Below are positions 8,201 to 15,673 of a stretch of 49,545 nucleotides of DNA, one piece after another. Both the position numbers and the translations under genes were made by a program. The stretch covers positions 1-49,545 of the forward strand of contig JAEEZO010000035.1 in assembly GCA_016291895.1 (NCBI GenBank). Direction: 5' to 3'. The DNA is from Caryophanales bacterium. Its GTDB lineage: Bacteria > Bacillota_I > Bacilli_A > RF39 > UBA660. The notes under the pieces were generated by a model. That model was given only the letters and a program-made list of their open reading frames with translations. It was not told the origin of the DNA and searched no databases. Positions within the stretch are counted from its first letter, which is position 1; the number at the start of each line of letters is the position of its first letter.

Positions 8201-8977
8201 GCTGGAAAGTATACTTTCTTGGTAAGGGATACTTCAGATAATAGAACTTTCTGTTATATAACCGTTACAAAAGTAAAGCAAAAGAGAACAATAACTTGTA
8301 AAACATATGAATCATGTGCAACAAGTGGATGTGGTTGTGATAAATATAAGTCATGTGCAACTAGTGAATGTGGTTGTGATGCTTATAATTCATGTGCAAC
8401 TAGTGGCTGTGGCTGTAAAACTTATAATTCATGCGAAACAAGTGGCTGTGGCTGTAAAACGTATAAATCATGTGCAACAAGTGGGTGTGGTTGTAAAACT
8501 TATAAAACTTGTGAAGATAGTTCATGTGGTTGTAAGACTTATAAGTCCTGTGCTCATAGTGATTGTGGCTGTTTGTTTACATTATTTGGTGTATGTTTTC
8601 CAAAAACATGTGCAACAAGTGCATGTGGTTGTAAAACTTATAATTCATGTGAAGATAGCGACTGTGGTTGTAAAACTTATAAGACATGCGAGAATAGTGC
8701 GTGTGGCTGTAAGACTTATAACACATGCGAGAATAGTGCATGTGGTTGTAATACTTATAACACATGTGCTGATAGTGCGTGTGGCTGTAAGACTAATAAG
8801 ACATGCGAGAATAGTGCATGTGGTTGTGATACTTATACAACATGTGAAAATAATGCTTGTGGCTGTAAAACTTGGAATACACCTGGATCTTGGTCTGATG
8901 ACAAGAATTGTTCAGAAGGCGAAGCATCTGATCACAAATCAAAAACAGAATGTCAAGAAATCTTTAGAGGTAGTTGA
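5294..8977 (+). CDS. Giant modular prepilin 2 with C-terminal Cys-rich tandem repeats
   Basis: This 1227 aa paralogue of prepilin 1 starts after AGGTGAT with MKNKG/FTLVEM. Residues 1 to about 490 (nt 5294-6763) match prepilin 1 with scattered substitutions. The proteins then diverge sharply: MBG-like repeats near 425, 493, 578 and 673 keep only framework residues (YNxxxQ, AGDY, WSDG, C-I-AKY). A further module near 755, a YDG-type domain near 836 and a Cys-flanked segment near 922 follow. The end is 14 Cys repeats (about 1002-1191) and a tail (DDKNC...ECQEIFR) homologous to that of prepilin 1. It ends in TGA. A conserved stem with an exchangeable middle suggests domain shuffling or gene conversion among array members. 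Function is inferred as a surface-exposed, peptidase-processed adhesin or pilus subunit. Confidence 0.85.
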   Translation: MKNKGFTLVEMLAVLVILGLLIGIGVFTVNNIRDNAEKNYYVSMEDTLKIAGNDYFNDNREDRPIDDYNFVSLETLEDHEYLDVLKTYDKKEDCDKSSGVYIYNTETGNEYEVCLKCGIHKSTGLYCNGKKTGQIMITGKTNTGGFYNPTLSYVGTPWSNASYINVTFKLMGEDVSTNKFEIYNGNTNELDSTCTNISANSCTSRMSVTGSYYVIAYNGSEKVGNRKYFNIKIDNTPPTFDIKDQEQEKDLGDGYEFSYNNEVINIHDDNGYKSAVFSLKELVDTNPSVNIVNKDLTASNLQILETLPSGKYRLMVTVTDYAKNSTSKSIEFTIKYNVDMVYFDNTETRHDMGAIRVYTNGFYDGLLTQVTINGDSKTADWYDNTNFDAHGEPKYDFSRKVTKTSRHTLYGREKRDVIDPTTEPHCNNGNNFTYNASDQELVTAQPGYHVTNNVQKNAGTYIIIAMPDENFTWADNTRTYKMIQCTIKRYEIIKPVDACQPNLIYNGNDQTLVKQTFIDNNKTSFGYKAYNIDPLTGQNAGDYDVAFSLWDLNNYIWSDGSITDKSFTCNIAKYSISAPPNPCRSGLVYNGMIQKLVDYSGDNNVNPTNPPMVSSPPTYSGKLPLYYVRGWYGQRAGDYPVTYRIIDTKNFQWSDGTTADKVYTCSIAKYQAEIPANPCATDLEYNKKDQSLLSSSAPTSPKLEDGNAVWYHGGDLTGKNAGNYKTTIYLRPPKDSVEWSDGTTAAKEFTCKIAKAPVTWTTDRTLIYTGYNAREQVLVLTMISALGDHISLRLVPTTVSSDHVYSANVNFSPGSHGADTYASNYYITNPTTTIGFTNDSVTITAGSSQKEYDGEPLTDATFKESGSIASNGDTLTSVTNTGSQTDPGTSDNTPSAAVINYGGINTTGYYNITYKKGELKVVDTTPPTCSVSVSEAGVLSATVSDNYKLWTYGWDNYWHARSTTKTITEAGKYTFLVRDTSDNRTFCYITVTKVKQKRTITCKTYESCATSGCGCDKYKSCATSECGCDAYNSCATSGCGCKTYNSCETSGCGCKTYKSCATSGCGCKTYKTCEDSSCGCKTYKSCAHSDCGCLFTLFGVCFPKTCATSACGCKTYNSCEDSDCGCKTYKTCENSACGCKTYNTCENSACGCNTYNTCADSACGCKTNKTCENSACGCDTYTTCENNACGCKTWNTPGSWSDDKNCSEGEASDHKSKTECQEIFRGS
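8297..8866 (+). repeat. 39-bp coding tandem repeat, 14 Cys-rich units (prepilin 2)
   Basis: Same length (570 bases), same unit number and same interruption point as the array of prepilin 1. Units carry more KTY linkers and more Glu before the SxCGC core (CENSACGC, CEDSDCGC). Confidence 0.95.
8556..8622 (+). repeat. 67-nt patch identical to prepilin 1 (copy 2)
   Basis: Identical to 4820-4886. It encodes HSDCGC-LFTLFGVCFP-KTCATSA and stands out from diverged flanks. Confidence 0.9.
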
Positions 8978-8995
8978 TAATTATAAATACGAAAT

Positions 8996-9026
8996 AAACG
9001 AAAAGAAATATATCTTTTCGTTTTTT
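8996..9026 (+). terminator. Terminator of prepilin 2
   Basis: AAACGAAAAG - AAATATAT - CTTTTCGTTT plus Ts. It is the same hairpin as after prepilin 3 (12754-12784), and a close variant follows prepilin 4. Confidence 0.9.
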
Positions 9027-9028
9027 CT

Positions 9029-9037
9029 TGGTATAAT
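9029..9037 (+). promoter_or_regulatory. Orphan extended -10 promoter copied from dnaE
   Basis: TGGTATAAT, an extended -10, identical in context to the dnaE promoter at 12787-12795. No gene follows: after GTTAAGGAG the sequence passes straight into a terminator hairpin (9049-9074). Any transcript would be about 30 bases. Confidence 0.65.
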
Positions 9038-9078
9038 GAAGTTAAGGAGAAGTTGTTGAATAACTTCTTTTTTTATAC
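9038..9078 (+). other. dnaE-leader / pyk-tail fusion scar
   Basis: Up to about 9054 the sequence matches the dnaE leader (12796-12812). From 9049 it matches the end of pyk and its terminator (17072-17101), including codons GTT GAA TAA, with one base change (g for a at 9055). The joint is the 6-base block GAAGTT (9049-9054), which is GGAGTT before dnaE and GAAGTT in pyk. See findings for the deletion model. Confidence 0.85.
9049..9074 (+). terminator. Relic pyk terminator in the scar
   Basis: GAAGTT - gttgaat - AACTTC plus seven Ts, matching the pyk terminator at 17072-17097. It runs into the TATAAT of prepilin 3. Confidence 0.85.
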
Positions 9079-9084
9079 TATAAT
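9079..9084 (+). promoter_or_regulatory. -10 box for prepilin 3
   Basis: TATAAT in a TATACTATAATTTAT context, the same as in front of prepilin 4 (17102-17107), then AGGTGAT and the ATG at 9102. Confidence 0.6.
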
Positions 9085-9101
9085 TTATAATAGGTGATAA
9101 T

Positions 9102-12100
9102 ATGAGGAGCAAAGGTTTCACACTAGTAGAAATGTTGGCAGTTCTAGTAATTCTAGGATTATTAATAGGAATAGGAGTATTTACTGTTAATAATATAAGA
9201 GATAATGCAGAAAAGAATTATTATTTATCAATGGAAGATACCTTAAAAATCGCAGGTAACGATTACTTTAATGATAATAGGGAAGATAGACCAATTGATG
9301 ATTATAATTTTGTATCATTGGAAACTCTTGAAGATCATGAATACTTAGATGTATTAAAAACATATGATAAAAAAGAAGATTGTGATAAGAGTAGTGGTGT
9401 CTATATTTATAATACGGAAAATGGAAATGAATACGAAGTGTGTTTAAAATGTGGAATTCATAAAAGTACAGGACCTTACTGTAATGGTAAAAAAACTGGC
9501 CAAATTATGATAACAGGAAGTACAAATACAGGATCATTTTATAATCCAACGTTATCATATGTAGGGACACCATGGTCAAATGCAAGTTATATTAATGTAA
9601 CATTCAAATTAATGGGTGATGATGTATCAACTAATAAATTTGAAATATATAATGGTAATACGAATGCTCTTGATAGTACATGTACAAGTATCAGTGCCAA
9701 TAGTTGTACAAGTAAAATGAGTGTAACAGGAAGTTATTATGTAATTGCGTATAATGGTTCTGAAAAAGTAGGAAATAGGAAATACTTCAATATAAAAATA
9801 GATAATACACCACCAACTTTTGACATTAAAGATCAAGAAGATGAAAAAGATTTAGGTGATGGATACGAGTTTCCTTATAATAATGAAGTAATAAATATTC
9901 ATGATGATAATGGATACAAAAGTGCTGTGTTCTCATTAAAAGAACTTGTGGATACAAACCCTAGTGTTAACATTGTTAATAAAGATTTAACGGCAAGTAA
10001 CTTACAAATATTTGAAAACTTATCAAGTGGAAAGTATCGATTAGTTGTAACGGTAACTGATTATGCTAATAATTCAACAACTAAATCAATTGAGTTTGCT
10101 ATTAAATATAATGTTGATATGGTATATTTTGATAATACAGAAACAAGACATGATATGGGAGCGATAAGAGTATATACAAATGGATTCTATGATGGGTTGT
10201 TAACTCATGTAACCATAAATGGAGATTCTAAAACTGCAGATTGGTATGATAATACTAATTATGGAGGAGATAAATATTCTTCTAGTACACCTGTAGAGAA
10301 AACAAGTAGACATGCATTATATGGAAGAGAGAATAGGGGAACAATACCTGTTGCTAACGAACCTCATTGTGAAAATAATAATGATTTTACATATAATGGA
10401 CAACCACAAACTTTAGTACAAGAAAAAACAGGATATCATTTAACAAACAATGTTCAAACAGAAGCGGATACTTATACCATAATTGCGATGCCAGATGCTG
10501 ATTACACATGGGCTGATAATACTAGAACATATAAAATGATTCAATGTACGATAAAGCCTTATAAAGTTGAATTTAATCCAAGTGTTAACCCTTGTAAGAA
10601 GGATTTAATTTATAATGCTGATACTCAACAATTAGTTAATTTAACTGGTCATGAAGCGCATGTTGGTGACTCGCAAGCTGCTTATCGACTTCAATGGAAT
10701 TCTTATGATATTTATACAATTACACCTTATGTTGGAAAAGATGCTGGATCTTATGATGTAAAATATCATTTATTAAGTTCTAATTTCGTATGGAATGATG
10801 GTACTAGTGATGATCACGAGTATACTTGTTCAATTGGAAAATATCCAGCCAAATTTCCAGTTAAATGTTCAGTTCCTTATGGTGGTTTAACAAATCAAGC
10901 AAATCATGATTATGCAGTACCTTATTTAGCATTTGATGGTGAACCTGCAACAATAATAGCAACTCCAACAAAGATAAAAAGTGGTAGTGGTAATGATATG
11001 ATTTATGTATCAACAGTTACTTTTGGTGATGAAGTAGCATCAATTAGTAATTTTAAACATAGCAATTATTATATTGCAAAAACACCAATTGATTGTACTA
11101 TAACAAAATCGCCTCTTGTTATTGTTGTTGATTCAGCAGAAAAAGTTTATGATGGTACAGCTCTAACTAAAAAAACATATAGTGATAAAAATGGAACAGC
11201 AGCTGAATATGGTGATACAATTACATCTGTAACCATAACAGGTTCCCAAACAAATGTAGGAAAATCTAATAATGTTGGAAGTAAAGCTGTCATAAAAAAT
11301 GGAACTAAAACGGTTACTAAATATTATAATATAACATATGAAAAAGGATCTTTAGAAGTAACGCCATGTAAGATTGTTGTAACAGCTACAAATCAAAGTA
11401 AAACATATAATGGTAAAGCTTTAACAGCAAGTGCAACTTGTAGTGCTGAAGGTCTCCCAGCTAAACATACTGTAACCTGTGAAAACTCAGGTTCTAGAAC
11501 TTCCGTTGGTGAATCAACAAAATCGTTAGATAAAGTAATTGTAAAAAAAGGTTCTACTACTGTTACGAAAAATTTTGAAATTGAAAAGAATAACGGAACA
11601 TTAAAAGTAAAAGTTCGTGCTATAACCGTAAAATGTACAAATCAAAGTAAAACATATAATGGAAAAGCTTTAACAGCTACAAACAAATGTTCTGTAACAA
11701 GTACTTTGAAGGTAGCTTCTGGTCAAACAATGACATGTAAATGTAGCGGTTCAATAACTAATCCAGGTGTGGAAACAAAAGTAATAGAATCAGTATCAAT
11801 AAAAAATAGTTCTGGAAAAAGTGTAAAAGATAACTATGAAGTTACAGAAGAAAATGGAACATTAACTGTAAACAAACGAGCTGTAACAATAAAATGTGAT
11901 AATCAAAGTAAAGAATATGATGGAACGGCTTTAACAGCAGATAATAAATGTTCGGTAACTTCTACTACTAAATTATTATCTGGTCATAAAGCTTCATGTT
12001 CATGTAGTGGTTCTCAAACAGCAATAGGTGAATCTACTAAGAAAATGGAATCTGTTGCAATAAAAAAAGGATCAACGGATGTTGGTGAGTTTTATGATAT

Positions 12101-12731
12101 TACCACTAATAATGGAAAATTAACAGTAAATAAAAGAGCATTAACTGTAACGGCTACTGATCAAAGTAAAACATATAATGGCTCAGCTTTAACAGCAAAT
12201 AATGAATGTAAGATAACAAGTGGTAGTTTATTATCTGGTCATTCAATTTCATGTACATGTAGTGGTTCCCGAACAAGTGTAGGAGAAAGTACTAAGACAT
12301 TGTCTACGGTAACAGTATCACCTTCATCTGCAGCTGGTTATTATAATATTACAAAAAAGAATGGTACATTAACTGTTAAGTCAGATACACCTCCTGATGT
12401 AACCACTTGCAATAAGTATTATTATCAATTTAGTTATTCATGTGAGGGAGCTACTGGTGAATATGGTCATACTGCCGAAGAAACTGGTAAGTCTAGTGAA
12501 TCAGATGCAACAACAGCTTGTACTAATAAATTAAATAGTTTGTATTGTGCCGAGCCTGGTACAACTGTTGGTTCTAAACCATCTAGTTGTAGTGGCTATG
12601 TTCATGTAAATTGGAGTATTGGTTATAAAGATTCTAGTGGTGCAAGTAAAAGTGGTGGACCATATTCAACATGGGCTATTGCTAAAGCTCTTTGTGCAGG
12701 AAAACTACAATGTCATGTTACTTGTGGTTAA
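9102..12731 (+). CDS. Giant modular prepilin 3 with five tandem MBG/YDG domains
   Basis: This 1209 aa protein has the leader MRSKG/FTLVEM and the N-terminal pilin and Ig-like region shared with the other three. An MBG-like repeat (YNGQPQ) lies near 421. A module near 493-581 (NPC-DLIYN ... SSNFVW) is nearly identical to one in prepilin 4 and absent from 1 and 2. Another domain lies near 581-668. Five MBG/YDG repeats of about 85 residues follow (670-1094; QSK-YNG-ALTA ... CSGS-T-GES ... NGTLTV). A unique Cys-containing C-terminal module of about 115 residues ends HVTCG. There is no Cys-repeat array. AGGTGAT sets the start. Its leader matches prepilin 4 and its terminator matches prepilin 2, as expected for a product of unequal crossing-over. 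A surface adhesin or pilus role is inferred. Confidence 0.85.
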   Translation: MRSKGFTLVEMLAVLVILGLLIGIGVFTVNNIRDNAEKNYYLSMEDTLKIAGNDYFNDNREDRPIDDYNFVSLETLEDHEYLDVLKTYDKKEDCDKSSGVYIYNTENGNEYEVCLKCGIHKSTGPYCNGKKTGQIMITGSTNTGSFYNPTLSYVGTPWSNASYINVTFKLMGDDVSTNKFEIYNGNTNALDSTCTSISANSCTSKMSVTGSYYVIAYNGSEKVGNRKYFNIKIDNTPPTFDIKDQEDEKDLGDGYEFPYNNEVINIHDDNGYKSAVFSLKELVDTNPSVNIVNKDLTASNLQIFENLSSGKYRLVVTVTDYANNSTTKSIEFAIKYNVDMVYFDNTETRHDMGAIRVYTNGFYDGLLTHVTINGDSKTADWYDNTNYGGDKYSSSTPVEKTSRHALYGRENRGTIPVANEPHCENNNDFTYNGQPQTLVQEKTGYHLTNNVQTEADTYTIIAMPDADYTWADNTRTYKMIQCTIKPYKVEFNPSVNPCKKDLIYNADTQQLVNLTGHEAHVGDSQAAYRLQWNSYDIYTITPYVGKDAGSYDVKYHLLSSNFVWNDGTSDDHEYTCSIGKYPAKFPVKCSVPYGGLTNQANHDYAVPYLAFDGEPATIIATPTKIKSGSGNDMIYVSTVTFGDEVASISNFKHSNYYIAKTPIDCTITKSPLVIVVDSAEKVYDGTALTKKTYSDKNGTAAEYGDTITSVTITGSQTNVGKSNNVGSKAVIKNGTKTVTKYYNITYEKGSLEVTPCKIVVTATNQSKTYNGKALTASATCSAEGLPAKHTVTCENSGSRTSVGESTKSLDKVIVKKGSTTVTKNFEIEKNNGTLKVKVRAITVKCTNQSKTYNGKALTATNKCSVTSTLKVASGQTMTCKCSGSITNPGVETKVIESVSIKNSSGKSVKDNYEVTEENGTLTVNKRAVTIKCDNQSKEYDGTALTADNKCSVTSTTKLLSGHKASCSCSGSQTAIGESTKKMESVAIKKGSTDVGEFYDITTNNGKLTVNKRALTVTATDQSKTYNGSALTANNECKITSGSLLSGHSISCTCSGSRTSVGESTKTLSTVTVSPSSAAGYYNITKKNGTLTVKSDTPPDVTTCNKYYYQFSYSCEGATGEYGHTAEETGKSSESDATTACTNKLNSLYCAEPGTTVGSKPSSCSGYVHVNWSIGYKDSSGASKSGGPYSTWAIAKALCAGKLQCHVTCG
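11109..12383 (+). repeat. Five tandem MBG/YDG-type domains in prepilin 3
   Basis: Each unit is about 85 residues and starts with a strand such as RALTVTATDQSKTYNGSALT, with Y[ND]G[KT]ALT as signature, and ends NGTLxV. Units 2 to 5 resemble each other more than unit 1, suggesting recent internal expansion. Units carry paired Cys (C-x-CSGS). Confidence 0.8.
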
Positions 12732-12753
12732 AAGGATAATTATAAATAGAAAT

Positions 12754-12784
12754 AAACGAAAAGAAATATATCTTTTCGTTTTTT
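12754..12784 (+). terminator. Terminator of prepilin 3
   Basis: AAACGAAAAG - AAATATAT - CTTTTCGTTT plus Ts, immediately upstream of the dnaE promoter. Confidence 0.9.
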
Positions 12785-12786
12785 CT

Positions 12787-12795
12787 TGGTATAAT
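12787..12795 (+). promoter_or_regulatory. Extended -10 promoter of dnaE
   Basis: TGGTATAAT, with TG one base before a perfect -10, which can work without a good -35. AAGGAGG follows, then the ATG at 12813, so the leader is very short. Confidence 0.7.
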
Positions 12796-12812
12796 GAAGT
12801 TAAGGAGGAGTT

Positions 12813-15632
12813 ATGGCACCAATATATGTTAAAACGGTATATAGTTTTTTATCTAGTTTAATAACAATTGATGATTTAATTGATTTGGCTAAAACTAATA
12901 ATTATAAATCATTATGTATTTGTGATGATAATATGTTTGGTACAATGGAATTTATTACCAAATGTAATAGTAATAATATTAATCCTATTGTTGGTGTTGA
13001 TTTTGATAACTATCTCTTATTCTGTAAAAATTATAATGGTTACGTTAATTTAATGAAATTGGTAACATTAAAAAGTGAAAAAGAAATTGATTATTATGAT
13101 TTATCTGAGTACTCTAATGATTTAGTATTAGTCTATAAAGAAGAAAGTGATATTAATAAATTATTTAAAGATAAATTTAGCTTTAATGAATTAAATATTT
13201 ATCCAATAAAATGTTTAAACAAAAAAGATTTAGAAATATTAAAATATTTAGAGTTACTAAGAGATAATAAAACAATAAGTGATGATATTAATTTTGATTC
13301 TGATGTTTTATATAAAGAGAATAAAAATGATTATGAAGAATTCTTTTCATTATTTAATTTATCCTTAGAAGATAATGGATTAAGTCTACCTGATTTTAGT
13401 AAATATAATGATACTAAAGGTCTTGATGATGATGATGAATATTTATATAATCTCTGCGTTAATGGATTAAATAGAAGATTTCATAATAAAGTTACAATTA
13501 AATATAAAGAACGTTTATTATACGAATTAGATGTAATTAAGAAAATGGGTTATTCTAATTATTTTCTTGTTGTCTATGATTTCATTTTATATGCTAAAAA
13601 GAATAATATTTTAGTAGGGCCAGGACGTGGTTCAGCGTGTGGTAGTTTAGTTAGTTACTCTTTAGGTATTACGGATGTTGATCCATTAAAATATAATTTA
13701 TTGTTTGAACGATTCTTAAATAGTGAACGTGTTACCATGCCCGATATTGATACTGATTTTCCAGATAACAAACGTGATTTAGTAATCGATTATTGTCGTA
13801 ACAAATATGGAAGTAATCAAGTAGCATCAATTATTACTTTTGATACATTTGGTGTTAAATCAAGTTTACGTGATATGGGAAGAGTTTTAAATGTTCCTTT
13901 GTATACTGTTGATGAATTATGTAAGTTAATTGGTAATCATGAAGATAATTTGTCTAAATTATATAATGAAAACGATAAAATTTATATGATGATTAATAGT
14001 GATTTAAAACTAAAAAAACTATATGAAGTTGCCAAAAGAATCATTGATATTCCAAGACATTCTTCTATTCATGCTGCTGGTGTTGTTATGGCAAACTCTA
14101 GTTTATCAAATATTATTCCGCTTCTATATAATGGAGAATCATATGTAAGTTGTTATGAAGCTAAATATTTAGAGTCTCTTGGATTACTTAAAATGGACTT
14201 TTTAGGTATTCGTAATTTAACAATTATTGATGATTGCTTGAATTTAATTAACGATCTTAAATTTAATGATATTCCAATGGATGATAAAAATACTTATCGT
14301 TTATTTCAAAATGGTGATACACGAGGTATCTTCCAATTTGAAAGTCCTGGAATGCAAAACTTTTTAAGAAAGTTAAAACCTGTTACCTTTAGTGATATTT
14401 ATAATGCTAATGCTTTCTATAGACCTGGTCCTAGTGATATGATTCCGGAATTTTTAGAAAGAAGAAATGGTAAAAAGTTTGAATATATTTCAAATGATTT
14501 AGAACCAATTCTATCTGAAACAAAAGGGATAATTGTATATCAAGAACAAATTATGTTAATAGCCTCTATTATGGCTAAATTCTCTTTAGGTAAAGCAGAT
14601 ATTCTAAGGCGAGCTATTAGTAAAAAGAAAATTGATTTAATTAATAGTATGCGTGATGAATTTATAAATGGTTCTATTAGTAATAATTATAGTATGGAAG
14701 TTGCTAATAAAGTTTTTGACGATATTGTTAAGTTTGCTTCTTATGGTTTTAATAAAAGTCATAGTGTAGCATATTCTATTGTTTCTTACAAAATGGCTTA
14801 TTTAAAAGCTAATTATCCAAAAGAATTTTATATTTCAATACTAAATAATTCAGCTAATGATAAAAAAATAATTGATTATATTTTTGAAATGAAAAAGAAA
14901 AATATAAAATTATTAAAACCTGATATTAATTTAAGTAGTGATATATGGTATATCAAAAATAATATAATTATTATGCCTATCTCCATTATTAAAGGAATAA
15001 GTAATTTAATTGTTAAAAAGTTATTAAATGCAAAAAAAGATGGTTTTAATGATATCTATGATTTCTTCATGAAAACTGATTTTGATAGAAAGATATATAT
15101 ATCAATTATTGATAGTGGCCTATTAGATAGTTTTAATTATAATCATCGAACATTATATGAAAATCTTGATAATTTATTAAATTATAGTAAGTTATGTAAT
15201 TCTTTAGGAGAAGATTTTGTATTAAAACCAGAAATAGAAATAAAAGAAGAATTTGATAAATTAGAATTAATTAATAAAGAAAAAGAAGTATATGGTTTTT
15301 ATTTAACTAATCATCCTGTAAGATTTTATAAAGATCAAGATAATAATATTATTGATTTAATAGATATAAAAAAATATTTTAATAAAACAGTTGACTCTAT
15401 TATTATGATTGATAAGATTACAAGAATTAAAACTAAAAATGGTGATGATATGGCTTTTATTACAGGAAGTGATGAAGAGTGTTCTTTAGAATTTGTTGTT
15501 TTTCCTAAAGCTTATCAAGAAATTGAAAATATAAATAAAAATGATATTGTTAAAATTAATGGTAAAGTTGAAAGAAAGAATGATTATCAAATAATTGTAA
15601 ATACTTGTATAAAATTAAAAATCAATAATTAG
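12813..15632 (+). CDS. dnaE: DNA polymerase III alpha subunit, DnaE type (short)
   Basis: Replicative or lagging-strand DNA polymerase of the C family, 939 aa. The polymerase core shows GPGRGSACGSLV near 269, the catalytic PDIDTDF near 310 and MDFLGIRNLT with the third Asp near 460. HSSIHAAGVV and the finger motifs follow, and a C-terminal OB-fold-like segment ends the protein. It lacks the exonuclease insertion of PolC. The N-terminal PHP domain is shortened, and its usual metal-binding start (HxHS-type) reads VKTVYSF, so it is probably catalytically dead. Typical DnaE is about 1050-1160 aa. The start is fixed by AAGGAGGAGTT before the ATG. It sits between two prepilin genes without functional link; pyk follows at 42 bases with its own weak promoter. 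Confidence 0.93.
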   Translation: MAPIYVKTVYSFLSSLITIDDLIDLAKTNNYKSLCICDDNMFGTMEFITKCNSNNINPIVGVDFDNYLLFCKNYNGYVNLMKLVTLKSEKEIDYYDLSEYSNDLVLVYKEESDINKLFKDKFSFNELNIYPIKCLNKKDLEILKYLELLRDNKTISDDINFDSDVLYKENKNDYEEFFSLFNLSLEDNGLSLPDFSKYNDTKGLDDDDEYLYNLCVNGLNRRFHNKVTIKYKERLLYELDVIKKMGYSNYFLVVYDFILYAKKNNILVGPGRGSACGSLVSYSLGITDVDPLKYNLLFERFLNSERVTMPDIDTDFPDNKRDLVIDYCRNKYGSNQVASIITFDTFGVKSSLRDMGRVLNVPLYTVDELCKLIGNHEDNLSKLYNENDKIYMMINSDLKLKKLYEVAKRIIDIPRHSSIHAAGVVMANSSLSNIIPLLYNGESYVSCYEAKYLESLGLLKMDFLGIRNLTIIDDCLNLINDLKFNDIPMDDKNTYRLFQNGDTRGIFQFESPGMQNFLRKLKPVTFSDIYNANAFYRPGPSDMIPEFLERRNGKKFEYISNDLEPILSETKGIIVYQEQIMLIASIMAKFSLGKADILRRAISKKKIDLINSMRDEFINGSISNNYSMEVANKVFDDIVKFASYGFNKSHSVAYSIVSYKMAYLKANYPKEFYISILNNSANDKKIIDYIFEMKKKNIKLLKPDINLSSDIWYIKNNIIIMPISIIKGISNLIVKKLLNAKKDGFNDIYDFFMKTDFDRKIYISIIDSGLLDSFNYNHRTLYENLDNLLNYSKLCNSLGEDFVLKPEIEIKEEFDKLELINKEKEVYGFYLTNHPVRFYKDQDNNIIDLIDIKKYFNKTVDSIIMIDKITRIKTKNGDDMAFITGSDEECSLEFVVFPKAYQEIENINKNDIVKINGKVERKNDYQIIVNTCIKLKINN

Positions 15633-15650
15633 GATTTAGGCTTTTTGTAA

Positions 15651-15656
15651 TATAAT
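15651..15656 (+). promoter_or_regulatory. Possible -10 box for pyk
   Basis: TATAAT 18 bases before the pyk ATG, in the 41-base dnaE-pyk gap. No terminator hairpin is seen after dnaE, so pyk may also be read through from the dnaE promoter. Confidence 0.45.
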
Positions 15657-15673
15657 AATATTAAGGAGAATAT

